DNA from: Paludibacteraceae bacterium
GTDB lineage: Bacteria; Bacteroidota; Bacteroidia; Bacteroidales; Paludibacteraceae
Length of the DNA: 64,000 nt
Assembly: GCA_017451525.1 (NCBI GenBank)
Contig: JAFTOD010000006.1
Span: forward strand, 62,001-126,000
Reading direction: 5' to 3'
Shown: piece by piece, positions 8,750 to 17,483 of the stretch
Position numbering within the stretch: the first letter of the stretch is position 1
Layout: the number at the start of each line of letters is the position of its first letter
The notes under the pieces: model-generated
What the model was told of the DNA's origin: nothing
Database searches by the model: none
The model's input: the letters and a program-made list of their open reading frames with translations, nothing else
Position numbers and translations under genes: made by a program

Positions 8750-11092
8750 ATGAAACATGTAAAACTATTTGTCGCGTTATTCGCGATGCTCGCCCTCGGC
8801 GTTGGAAATGCCTGGGCGGAAGAGTATACCATTGGATGGGGTTCTGCCAGTGGAACTAACAGTCAAAACTTTACTGCTGTGTCTGGTGAAGTTAGTGGCG
8901 TTCTGAGTTTTACTTCTGCCAAGAATAGCAGTAGTAGTGACCCTGCGTACAATTCTAACAACCAAGAATTGCGTTTGTATTACAATGCACAGGGCAATGG
9001 TGGATCTATTACACTGACACCTGCCTCTGGTGTTACAATTACGGGTGCAGTTATCACAACGTCTACTACTCCTTCTGTCAAATACACCGTTGATGGAGGT
9101 ACAGCAACGAGTGTTTCACAAACGAGTAAAGTGTATACTATAAGTGGTATCTCTGCAACAAATTCGTTAAAGATCCAAAATGTTAATACATCTAATACTC
9201 AACTTCGTATTAAGACAATTAAAGTGACTTACGAAGTATCATCTTCATCTACTATATTAACAGACGCTCAATTTGCGTGGTCTGCTCAAACTGCGGAGGC
9301 TACAATGCCAAGTACATTTGAGGACCAACCAACTTTGACTAATACTTTAGGTCTTGATGTTTCTTATTCAAGTTCTACCCCAGCAGTTGCTACAATTAAC
9401 GCAACATCGGGTGCTATTGATCTCGTTGGTGCAGGTACAACTACTATTTCTGCCACTTTTGCTGGTGGCGAGATAGGCGGTACTACATATGCAGCAAAGA
9501 CCGTTTCTTACACCTTAACAGTTAAACCAGCTCCTCTAGTAATCGAGCCAATCGAAGGTGGAATTATTGATATTTTAACTCACAATACACTTGCTGCTAC
9601 ATCTTCTTCTTATGTTGAATTTACTAACAAACAAGCAGCCAACGAAAATCACTCAGATGCCGTTTATGCAGGTCGTTCTTCTCGCAACGGTAATGCTACT
9701 CAATATAGCATTCAATTAAATTCAATTGACAAAGGTCGCATTGCAACTACTACATCTGGAGGTCTTGCTAAACGTGTATATGTAAGATGGGCTACTCAAG
9801 GAACTCTTAATACAAATAATCGTTCATTGTATATCTATGGTAGCAACGATGCATTTACTGGTAACGAAACTTCTACATCTGCTACAAAAATCGGTACCAT
9901 CACCTTTACAACAGGCGCAGCTGAAGCATATGTAGATTTGGAGGGTGATTACAAACACATTCTCATTACTGGTAGTGGCGCTATTTATATGGATGAAATC
10001 CAAGTAACATGGGTTGCTGATGATACTCCAGAGGTTCCAACTCTTGATGCTCCAACTTTCGATCTTGAAGAAGGTACATATAACGAAGAACAAGAGGTTA
10101 CTCTTTCTGCTGAAGAAGGAACAATCTACTATACATTGGATGGCACAACTCCAGATGCTGAATCTATTGAATATACAGACCCTATCGTTCTTAATGAATG
10201 TGGTGAAATAACCATCAAAGCCATTGCAATTAGTGGTGAGATTACAAGCTCTGTCGCTTCTGCTACATATACTATTAAACTTCCTTTGAATAATAGCCAA
10301 GCTAATCCTTATACCGAAGCAGATGCAATTGAAGTATATGATGGTGGATGCTATGATAACCAAGATGTATATGTAATGGGTGTAGTAAAAACTGCACAAT
10401 TCTATAATAGTAATACATATACTATCACATTAGAGGGAGGATTCCAATTCTACAAATTCTATGAGGCTGCAGGTGAGGTTACATTTACAGAAGACTACAT
10501 CGTTGCAGGTGACACATTGGTTGCATGTGGTAAGTTAGTTAAATATGAAGAAACATACGAATTGGGAGCAGGCTGCTATTTGGTTGAGTACAAACCATAC
10601 TCACTACCTAAAGTAGATATTTCAAACACAAAAGAGACTGCATACACCGTAGAAGAAGCTATTGCTTTGATTGACAATATTACAAGCGACTTGACCAAGC
10701 AAGTATATGTTAAAGGTACTGTAAGCGAGATTGTTACAGAATATGATGCTGAATATGGAAACATTACCTATAACATCTCTTCAGATGGCTCTACATCTTC
10801 ACCTCAATTCCAATTGTATCGTGGTAAATCTTATGATGGTGAAAAATTCACATCTGCAGATGATATTAAAGTTGGTGACAAAGTTGTTGTCTATGGAGAA
10901 ATGAAAAAACATAATAGCACATACGAAATGAATGCAGGTAACCAACTCGTTGCTCTTGAGAGAGAAGATACTACCACTGCTCTCGACAATGTAGAGGCTA
11001 CAGTTACTCCTGTTAAGGCTATCGTAAATGGTCAATTAATCATCATCAAGAATGGCGTTCAATACAACGCTCAAGGTCAAGTGATTAAGTAA
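8750..11092 (+). CDS. Secreted multidomain protein with chitobiase C-terminal and OB-fold domains
   Basis: 780 residues with signal peptide MKHVKLFVALFAMLALGVGNAWA. The order is: an N-terminal beta region (about 24-160); a bacterial Ig-like segment (about 165-258, ending TVSYTLTVK); another beta region (260-430); a chitobiase/hexosaminidase C-terminal-like domain (about 430-510, with IYYTLDGTTP); two OB-fold-like repeats (about 510-627 and 628-741, each with VYVxGxV); and a tail NGQLIIIKNGVQYNAQGQ. The tail recurs in the protein encoded at 11276 and resembles a short C-terminal sorting or anchoring signal. Substrate unknown; a surface or extracellular binding role is inferred. It is preceded by a 300-base leader and followed by a clear terminator. 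Confidence 0.8.
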   Translation: MKHVKLFVALFAMLALGVGNAWAEEYTIGWGSASGTNSQNFTAVSGEVSGVLSFTSAKNSSSSDPAYNSNNQELRLYYNAQGNGGSITLTPASGVTITGAVITTSTTPSVKYTVDGGTATSVSQTSKVYTISGISATNSLKIQNVNTSNTQLRIKTIKVTYEVSSSSTILTDAQFAWSAQTAEATMPSTFEDQPTLTNTLGLDVSYSSSTPAVATINATSGAIDLVGAGTTTISATFAGGEIGGTTYAAKTVSYTLTVKPAPLVIEPIEGGIIDILTHNTLAATSSSYVEFTNKQAANENHSDAVYAGRSSRNGNATQYSIQLNSIDKGRIATTTSGGLAKRVYVRWATQGTLNTNNRSLYIYGSNDAFTGNETSTSATKIGTITFTTGAAEAYVDLEGDYKHILITGSGAIYMDEIQVTWVADDTPEVPTLDAPTFDLEEGTYNEEQEVTLSAEEGTIYYTLDGTTPDAESIEYTDPIVLNECGEITIKAIAISGEITSSVASATYTIKLPLNNSQANPYTEADAIEVYDGGCYDNQDVYVMGVVKTAQFYNSNTYTITLEGGFQFYKFYEAAGEVTFTEDYIVAGDTLVACGKLVKYEETYELGAGCYLVEYKPYSLPKVDISNTKETAYTVEEAIALIDNITSDLTKQVYVKGTVSEIVTEYDAEYGNITYNISSDGSTSSPQFQLYRGKSYDGEKFTSADDIKVGDKVVVYGEMKKHNSTYEMNAGNQLVALEREDTTTALDNVEATVTPVKAIVNGQLIIIKNGVQYNAQGQVIK

Positions 11093-11117
11093 TCAAGTTT
11101 GATTATATTCTATAAAA

Positions 11118-11150
11118 CAAGGAGCCGTGACGGCTCCTTGTTTATTTTTT
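11118..11150 (+). terminator. Rho-independent terminator
   Basis: CAAGGAGCCGT-g-ACGGCTCCTTG hairpin at 11118-11140 followed by TTTATTTTTT. It ends the gene at 8750. Confidence 0.9.
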
Positions 11151-11170
11151 AATAAAAAAGCAAATGATTA

Positions 11171-11202
11171 TTTGTTTATATCAAAAAAAAGTAGTACCTT
11201 TG
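11171..11202 (+). promoter_or_regulatory. Promoter for the secreted-protein gene at 11276
   Basis: TTTG (11171-11174), 20 bases, TACCTTTG (11195-11202). The leader is about 65 bases, unlike the 300-base leader of the paralogue upstream. Confidence 0.8.
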
Positions 11203-11275
11203 TGCGCTAATTGGGGAGATTGTAAACAAGCAATTCAATTAACACAATTATAAATCATTAAAATCATTCGTATTT

Positions 11276-12994
11276 ATGAAAAAATTTACTTTATTCCTAA
11301 GCGCCTTGCTCATTAGCGTAATGAGTTTTGGTGAAACAGCTACATTGACATTTGAGGCGCAATGTGCTGGTGCTGGAACTGATGACAAGGGTAACGCATG
11401 GGTCGTTACATCTGATGCAGAAGAGACTCAGTATGATGCTACGAAAGGTATTCATTATGGTTCTGGTAGCAAGGCAGTTTCATTTCTGCAAGTATCTACC
11501 CAAGCAATTACAAGTTCGGTGACAAAAGTTGTTGTGAATGCTTCTGGAGCTTCTAGAACTGCAGGAAAACTAACTGTAACTGTAGGTGGCGTTAGTTTGG
11601 GTAGTGAAGTTTCGATAACTAGTACTGCTACTGAGTATACATTTGAAGGTAATGCCACAGGTGAGATAATTGTTAAACTATCTCAAGAGTCTGCAACAAA
11701 AGCATTGTACGTAAAATCAGTAGCAGTGACCTATGGTGATGACAGTGGCGAGAACCCAGGAGAGAACCCAGGAGAGGACCCAGGTGAAGAACCAGGCGAA
11801 GACCCAGGTGAAGACCCAGGTGAAGAGCCAGGAGAGAACCCAGGTGAAGGTGGTAGTGATTTGTGGCTCTTAGTGACAGATGCTTCTACTTTATCTGTAG
11901 GTGACCAAGTTGTTATTGCTGCTGTTGAAGCCGATGCAGCTTTGAGTACGAATCAAAAAAATAACAACCGTGGACAAGCTAATGTTACAAAATCAGCTAA
12001 TACCTTGACTATCAATGAAGAGGTACAAGTACTGACATTAGAAACTGGTAACAAGGCTAATACTTTAGCATTAAATACAGGTAGCGGTTATTTATATGCT
12101 GCGAGTTCTTCAAGTAATCACTTGAGAACTGAAACAACTTTGTCTGACAACTCTTCATGGGTGATTACTATCTCAGAAGGCGTAGCTTCTATAATTGCTC
12201 AAGGTGAAAATACTCATAATGTGATGCAGTATAATCAACAAAGTAGTTTGTTCGCTTGCTATGGAAGTGCTTCTCAAGGTGCTATTGCATTGTACAAGAA
12301 GGCTTCTGCTGAAGGTGTGATTCTCGCTCCAACTATTACTGGTGAAGTTAATTTCTTAGATAAGACTACCGTTTCTATTACTGCTGAAGAAGGCTTGAAA
12401 GTATATTACACTTTGGATGGTACAGAGCCAACTAATGCAAGTACTGAATATACCGCTCCATTTGAGTTGACAGCAACAACTACCGTAAAGGCTGTTGCAT
12501 ATGATGGCGACAAAGCAAGTGCAGTAGTAGAGAAGACCTTCACTAAAATGTCTATTCTTACTTGCACCGAAGCTGTTGCGTTGTGTACTGCTACTGCTAC
12601 GACAGAATCATATATCGTTCGTGGTTATGTAACGGAGATGATTGAAGCTTACAACGATAAATATAAAAATATTACATTCTGGATGGCTGATGCTCAAGAT
12701 GGTGGTCAAGTCTTACAAGCGTTCCGTGTAAAACCAGTATCTGACACAGATCAAGAGGTGAAGGCTGGTGACTATGTGGAAGTTGTAGGTACATTGGTGC
12801 TATATACAAAAGATGGTGTTTCAACACCTGAAATTAATGCAGGTGGTTCTGTAAAGATTCTTGAAGCAGCTCCTACTACCGCTATTGACAATGTAACTGT
12901 TGATCAAAACATTACCAAGTTCTTCGAGAACGGTCAATTGGTTATTATCAAGAACGGTGTTCGTTACAACGCTCAAGGTGCTGTAGTAAAATAA
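11276..12994 (+). CDS. Secreted protein, paralogue of the 8750 product, with Gly-Glu-Asn/Asp-Pro linker
   Basis: 572 residues; signal peptide MKKFTLFLSALLISVMSFG. Domains by eye: an N-terminal beta domain (20-155); a linker of four-residue GExP repeats (157-190); a beta domain (about 193-345); a chitobiase C-terminal-like domain (about 350-425, VYYTLDGTEP); one OB-fold-like domain (425-535, SYIVRGYVTEM); and the tail NGQLVIIKNGVRYNAQG. It has the same building blocks as the 8750 product, with one OB-fold instead of two. It has its own promoter and terminator, so the pair are neighbours rather than one operon. A surface or extracellular binding role is inferred; no catalytic motif was recognised. 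Confidence 0.8.
   Translation: MKKFTLFLSALLISVMSFGETATLTFEAQCAGAGTDDKGNAWVVTSDAEETQYDATKGIHYGSGSKAVSFLQVSTQAITSSVTKVVVNASGASRTAGKLTVTVGGVSLGSEVSITSTATEYTFEGNATGEIIVKLSQESATKALYVKSVAVTYGDDSGENPGENPGEDPGEEPGEDPGEDPGEEPGENPGEGGSDLWLLVTDASTLSVGDQVVIAAVEADAALSTNQKNNNRGQANVTKSANTLTINEEVQVLTLETGNKANTLALNTGSGYLYAASSSSNHLRTETTLSDNSSWVITISEGVASIIAQGENTHNVMQYNQQSSLFACYGSASQGAIALYKKASAEGVILAPTITGEVNFLDKTTVSITAEEGLKVYYTLDGTEPTNASTEYTAPFELTATTTVKAVAYDGDKASAVVEKTFTKMSILTCTEAVALCTATATTESYIVRGYVTEMIEAYNDKYKNITFWMADAQDGGQVLQAFRVKPVSDTDQEVKAGDYVEVVGTLVLYTKDGVSTPEINAGGSVKILEAAPTTAIDNVTVDQNITKFFENGQLVIIKNGVRYNAQGAVVK
11747..11842 (+). repeat. 12-bp coding tandem repeat (Pro-Gly-Glu-Asn/Asp/Glu linker)
   Basis: Eight 12-base units of the form GGxGArrAnCCA run head to tail inside the ORF and encode the flexible acidic linker between two domains. 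Unit number could vary between strains. Confidence 0.9.
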
Positions 12995-13051
12995 GAAGTT
13001 AGACGTTAGACCGCTTCGCTGTTAGAAGTTAGACTAACGAGTATAAAAGAT

Positions 13052-13086
13052 GGGCTTCCTCGCAAAAGGGAGCCTATTCTTTTTTT
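13052..13086 (+). terminator. Rho-independent terminator
   Basis: GGCTTCC-tcgcaaaa-GGGAGCC hairpin followed by a run of T (13079-13086). It lies 57 bases after the stop of the 11276 gene; a short GTTAGA-type repeat lies between them (13000-13035). Confidence 0.8.
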
Positions 13087-13236
13087 GGGATGGCTATGCC
13101 TATTGGGATTTTCTATCTTTTTGCAGTGTTATGTGAAGGTAATGAATAGTGCGGTTATTGTGTGGTGTGAGTAAAAGATATAAAAGACGTATTTGCCACA
13201 AAAAACGGCATTGAAATTAACTTTCTGCTATTTTTG

Positions 13237-13268
13237 TTTGCTCATGTGTATTTTTTGTTGTACCTTTG
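13237..13268 (+). promoter_or_regulatory. Promoter for the aminotransferase gene
   Basis: TTTG (13237-13240), exactly 20 bases, TACCTTTG (13261-13268). The stretch 13087-13236 upstream of it holds nothing recognisable. Confidence 0.8.
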
Positions 13269-13279
13269 CACCCAAATTA

Positions 13280-13328
13280 TCAACTATCAACTGTCAACTG
13301 TAAACTATCAACTGTCAACTGTCAACTG
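13280..13328 (+). repeat. Seven tandem heptamers (TCAACTG type) forming the leader of the aminotransferase gene
   Basis: Units TCAACTA, TCAACTG, TCAACTG, TAAACTA, TCAACTG, TCAACTG and TCAACTG run without gaps and end two bases before the ATG at 13331. They fill nearly the whole predicted 5' UTR, so no ribosome binding site of the usual kind is present. Confidence 0.9.
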
Positions 13329-13330
13329 TT

Positions 13331-14536
13331 ATGCAGATTTCACAACGTATTGCAGCACTTGAAGAATCAGCGACTTTGCAAGTAGCTGCGCTGTGCCAAC
13401 AACTCCGTGCAGAAGGAGTAGATGTGATTGGTCTTTCACTCGGCGAACCTGATTTCCCAGCACCTGCTCACGTCAAGCAGGCGGCTATTGATGCCATCAA
13501 TAATGACATCTCGCATTATGGTCCTACACCCGGTTTCCCTGCTCTGCGTCAGGCAATAGCCGACACCCTCAACCATGATTTAGCTCATTATCCTGTACGT
13601 CCGTACAATGCGAACGAGATAGTGGTGTCAGTAGGAGCTAAGCAAGCTATCTGCAATGCTGTAGAAGCATTGATTGGTCCAGACGACGAGGTGATTATGC
13701 CTACGCCATGTTGGGTGAGTTACGTGGAGATGGTGAAGATTGCGCAAGGCAAGAGCGTGATGGTCAAAACCACGATGGAGAATAATTTTTGCCTCACCGC
13801 CGAGCAGTTGGAAGCAGCTATCACCCCCAAGACCAAACTGCTCATGCTCTGCTCGCCTAACAACCCTACGGGTTCAGTCTATACGCTTGAGAATTTGAGA
13901 GCTTTAGTGGAAGTGCTGAAGCGCCACCCACAAGTGAATGTGTTGGCTGATGAGATTTACCAGCATATCCTCTATACGGGCAAACACGAAACTTTGGCGC
14001 AGTTCCCAGAGTTGGAAGACCGCCTTATCATCATCAATGGTGTCAGCAAAGCATACGCCATGACGGGCTATCGTATTGGTTGGTTGGCAAGCCACGACAA
14101 AGACTTGATTACCGCGGTCAAACGCTTGCAAGGACAAGTCATCAGTTGTGCTACTACCATCGCTCAAAAAGCAGCAGAAGCTGCATACACAGGCCCACAA
14201 GCCTGCGTCGAGGAAATGCGTCAAGCATTCCATCGCCGTCGTGACTTAATAGTGAAACTGGCAAAGGATATACCTGGAATGAAAGTGCTGGAGCCTCAAG
14301 GAGCGTTCTACCTCTTCCCTGACGTGACTGCATTCTTTGGCAAGCAACACAACGGTCAAGTGATTCATAATGCCGATGAACTGGTGACCTATCTGCTGCA
14401 AGAGGCGCATGTGGCATGTGTATCGGGTAGTGCGTTTGGTGAAAGTAATTGTATTCGTTTCTCCTATGCTACCAGCGAAGACCTTATCATTGAGGCGATG
14501 CGCCGCATGAAAGAGGCATTGGCAAAACTTGCCTAA
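13331..14536 (+). CDS. Class I pyridoxal-phosphate aminotransferase (aspartate aminotransferase type)
   Basis: 401-residue fold-type I aminotransferase, the normal length for AspB/AspC-like enzymes. SLGEPDFPAP is at the N-terminus, then CSPNNPTGSVY, LADEIYQ, and the PLP lysine region VSKAYAMTGYRIGW, with a C-terminal arginine in SNCIRFSYA. The reaction is transfer of an amino group between an amino acid (probably aspartate) and 2-oxoglutarate; substrate choice cannot be set by eye. It is a single gene with its own promoter and a heptamer-repeat leader. It faces the TraB-like gene tail to tail, with only 5 bases between the stops. Confidence 0.92.
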   Translation: MQISQRIAALEESATLQVAALCQQLRAEGVDVIGLSLGEPDFPAPAHVKQAAIDAINNDISHYGPTPGFPALRQAIADTLNHDLAHYPVRPYNANEIVVSVGAKQAICNAVEALIGPDDEVIMPTPCWVSYVEMVKIAQGKSVMVKTTMENNFCLTAEQLEAAITPKTKLLMLCSPNNPTGSVYTLENLRALVEVLKRHPQVNVLADEIYQHILYTGKHETLAQFPELEDRLIIINGVSKAYAMTGYRIGWLASHDKDLITAVKRLQGQVISCATTIAQKAAEAAYTGPQACVEEMRQAFHRRRDLIVKLAKDIPGMKVLEPQGAFYLFPDVTAFFGKQHNGQVIHNADELVTYLLQEAHVACVSGSAFGESNCIRFSYATSEDLIIEAMRRMKEALAKLA

Positions 14537-14541
14537 GTGGA

Positions 14542-15426
14542 TTATCTATTCACCGCTTTTACGCGATAGCCTGCTGTTCGGAGTTGAGCCAGCAGACCAT
14601 CTTCGCCACCAAGATAAATGGCATTGAGCGTGATAAACGCCTTACCTTCACGGAGGTAGGGCGTTAATCGTTTCACCCATTGCTTGTTGCGTTGGGCATA
14701 TACTTTATAGTCTGAGAATGATAATGACGTCTGATTGTCGGGACCTTTCACGAAGTACGCCATATCTGCTAAGCGACCATATTTATACATCTCTACCAAT
14801 GAGCGCTCAAAACGTACTTCCTTTTCGGGATATTCTACCACTTTCAGCAGCTCTTCGCACTGCCAATGAAAAGGCTCACGGTCAAAGAGCATATACATCG
14901 TTTCGCCTATATCATCTAATCCATATACGGGTACATCATTTTGCGCGGCAACTTTCTCAAAGAACGTCTCCATTGAGCGATCTTCGTCGTATTTAAGCCA
15001 TCGCTTCATCAGTTCGCTCCTAAACATCTCAGTGAGATAGGATGGTTTCATCCTGCCTAACTTATCCAATCCCATGCCCAAATTGATGTGAAGAGCGTCG
15101 TCTATCGCCTGATACTGCTCATCGCTATAGAAATTGCTCAGCCGCACAGAATCGGGTAGGAGGGCTGCTTGTCGTAATGCGGCAAGGGCTTCATAGTCTT
15201 GCATGGCAAACTCAGTAAGCACTTTATCGCATTCTGCATAACATTTGAATACATTGGGGATGGTGTCAATAAAGGTCATATCCACCATACGATTGGTTGC
15301 TAATATATACGATGGTGCCACTGCCGAATTACCCGATATACGATACAGCACCTGACCATTCATAGCATCAGGAACAATGAGGCAAGCACCCAAACCAATT
15401 AGTATTATCTGCCAAAGCTTTTTCAT
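14542..15426 (-). CDS. TraB/GumN family protein, exported
   Basis: 294 residues with a signal peptide MKKLWQIILIGLGACLIV. It has the family layout: a first beta strand pair (YRISGNSAVAPSYILATNRM), a middle helical part, and SMETFFEKVAAQNDVPVYGLDD followed by a C-terminal YLGGEDGLLAQLRTAGY. The TraB/GumN family belongs to the erythromycin-esterase/Tiki-like fold and may be a metalloprotease, but the first segment here has ATNRM where family members often have GTxH, so activity is doubtful. It is the last gene of the run lepB-pbp1A-TPR-traB and starts 15 bases after the TPR gene. Confidence 0.75.
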   Translation of the reverse strand: MKKLWQIILIGLGACLIVPDAMNGQVLYRISGNSAVAPSYILATNRMVDMTFIDTIPNVFKCYAECDKVLTEFAMQDYEALAALRQAALLPDSVRLSNFYSDEQYQAIDDALHINLGMGLDKLGRMKPSYLTEMFRSELMKRWLKYDEDRSMETFFEKVAAQNDVPVYGLDDIGETMYMLFDREPFHWQCEELLKVVEYPEKEVRFERSLVEMYKYGRLADMAYFVKGPDNQTSLSFSDYKVYAQRNKQWVKRLTPYLREGKAFITLNAIYLGGEDGLLAQLRTAGYRVKAVNR

Positions 15427-15441
15427 CTCTTACCATTAACC

Positions 15442-17457
15442 CTACTGAAACCTCGAAATCAAATTATACGCCTGATAAATTCCCAATTCACCTGCTTTGC
15501 TAAGGTCGGCTATACCTTGTTCATTCTCACCAATATAGATATAGGTCAAACCACGATTGAAGTATGCTTCTGCAAAGTCGCTATCTACTGCTATAGCCTC
15601 GCTATAGTATGAAATGGCTGCTTTAAAGTCTTGCTGTATGCACAGCATATTGGCTTTGTTGTAGTATGCAAAGGAGAAGTCTGGTAAATGATTGATGACA
15701 TAATCATAGTCACGCATCATCAACTCAAAGTCGGCAGATTCTGTTGACTCACCCATCGCACGTTTGTATTCTAATAATTTATACCTCCAATTAGCACGAC
15801 AGAAATAAGCGAAATACAAACTGCCGTCCATCAATATCGCACGCGTCACATCATCCAATGCCGAGGAGTAGTCTTGTACCAAAGCAAACTCAAATGCTCG
15901 CGCAATATATGCTGCACAGAGTTGGACATTATTCTGCGAACGAGGCGACGCCATCTGCTCAAGCATGTCAATCTGGTGCGACAGGTTGTTGATTTGTGCA
16001 AAATGCTGATTCACCATATCAGCCGTCAGTGTCATCTCTTTGGTTGTGAAGCGGAGTGGCGCTGGCAGTTGCATGCTACGATTGTAGTTATCCACTGTCA
16101 CGTGCGAGTAATTAGTTTGTCGCAGGGCATTAGCATTGCTGTTCGTAGCATAATACGAAAGGAAGATATTAGGCTCGTTCACTACGTCGGTATAGTGCTT
16201 TTGTACCGTTCCGCGTGTGTCGCTCTCATACTTATTCTCTTCGTCAGTGGCTTCTTGATTTTGTGCTGCAAGGGCAGAGAACTCTTTGCGTCGGTCACGT
16301 TGTTGTGGCTGAGCATCTGCTATCTGCATATTAGTTTGCAGCGATTGAATACTATCTTTCTTTTGCTCAAGATTATATGCTTGTTGGCGCAACTGGTATG
16401 CCTCTCTGCTATTGCCCAACGAGGTTTCTGCCTGTGCTGCGAGGTAGTATGCTGGCAGAAAGTAGGGATAGCGCTCAATAATGGTATTGAAATCCTGCAA
16501 CGCTGCTTGCCATTGGCGCAGTTGCAATTGCACCATACCGCGTTGGTAGTAAATCTCTATTCGGTCGGGGGCGAAGTTGATGGCTTGAGTAAAATCCTCC
16601 AACGCACGATTATAATCACCCAGTTCCTGTCGTAGTACACCACGGTTGTAGTAGCATTGGGCATCACGTGGCGAGAGTGTCACAGCCTTATCGTAGTCAT
16701 TGAGCGCACTGCGGTAATTATGTTTGCGATAGTAGATAATACCGCGATTGATGTAGTCGCCTGCCCATTTGCTACCGTGGTCAATGGACTTGCTCAGGGA
16801 ACTAAGTGCATCGTCTTGATTGTCCTGCATCAGTTGTACGAGTCCAAGCGCTGACCAGTTGGCAGGATTCTGCGAATCATATTCCGTAGCTTTGCTAAAG
16901 GCATCCAGCGCACAAATAGTGTCATTGCTACGCAAGCATATACTACCTTTCTCAAAGTGCAACGCAGCAGACTGTGGCTCACGATGGAGTAGGTGGTTAA
17001 TATCTTGCAGGGCGAGGGCGTATTGCTCCATTTCTGCGAGCACATCGGCGCGCATGGCGATATAGGTTCTATTCTCGGGAGCAAATATCAGTGCTTCGCT
17101 AAAGTCCTGTGACGCCTTTTCTAGTTGATTGGTCTGACGATAGATAAATCCGCGTGTATAATATGCGCCAGGTTGAAATGGATTACGCTCTATAGCAGCG
17201 TTGCAATCCAATTCTGCACCCGTATAATCACCTAGTTGTATCTTGGCTATTGCGCGAAGTAGATAGGGCTCGCTCAAGTAAGGCTTGAGCTTGATTACTT
17301 GATTAAAGTATTGAATACTAAGTACATAGTCGTCGAAGTACAAAGCATTACGCCCGATAGCAGTAATGCGATCGGTGTTGAGTTGCGCAAAACCAGAACC
17401 CATTGATATGAGCCAAGTTCCAAGACAAATCAGTATATATCGGAGATATAATTTCAT
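15442..17457 (-). CDS. Exported tetratricopeptide-repeat protein
   Basis: 671 residues; signal peptide MKLYLRYILICLGTWLISMGSGFA. Residues 25-375 are about ten consecutive TPRs (for example YYNRGVLRQELGDYNRALEDF and YYQRGMVQLQLRQWQAALQDF), with more at 500-671 (AYFNRGLTYIYIGENEQGIADL). A less ordered stretch (375-480) contains DRRKEFSAL and YESDTRG. No catalytic motif is seen, so it is a protein-interaction scaffold. It sits between PBP1A (26 bases) and the TraB-like gene (15 bases), suggesting a role at the cell envelope. Partner unknown. Confidence 0.85.
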   Translation of the reverse strand: MKLYLRYILICLGTWLISMGSGFAQLNTDRITAIGRNALYFDDYVLSIQYFNQVIKLKPYLSEPYLLRAIAKIQLGDYTGAELDCNAAIERNPFQPGAYYTRGFIYRQTNQLEKASQDFSEALIFAPENRTYIAMRADVLAEMEQYALALQDINHLLHREPQSAALHFEKGSICLRSNDTICALDAFSKATEYDSQNPANWSALGLVQLMQDNQDDALSSLSKSIDHGSKWAGDYINRGIIYYRKHNYRSALNDYDKAVTLSPRDAQCYYNRGVLRQELGDYNRALEDFTQAINFAPDRIEIYYQRGMVQLQLRQWQAALQDFNTIIERYPYFLPAYYLAAQAETSLGNSREAYQLRQQAYNLEQKKDSIQSLQTNMQIADAQPQQRDRRKEFSALAAQNQEATDEENKYESDTRGTVQKHYTDVVNEPNIFLSYYATNSNANALRQTNYSHVTVDNYNRSMQLPAPLRFTTKEMTLTADMVNQHFAQINNLSHQIDMLEQMASPRSQNNVQLCAAYIARAFEFALVQDYSSALDDVTRAILMDGSLYFAYFCRANWRYKLLEYKRAMGESTESADFELMMRDYDYVINHLPDFSFAYYNKANMLCIQQDFKAAISYYSEAIAVDSDFAEAYFNRGLTYIYIGENEQGIADLSKAGELGIYQAYNLISRFQ

Positions 17458-17483
17458 TTCTAACCTCTAACAGCTCAGCGCTC

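Noticed and set aside
9824-10399. 191-residue minus-strand reading frame inside the 8750 gene
   Set aside because: Antisense shadow of a well-supported secreted protein; no start context or family match.
13280-13328. CRISPR array
   Set aside because: Seven-base units with no spacers and no cas genes in the window.
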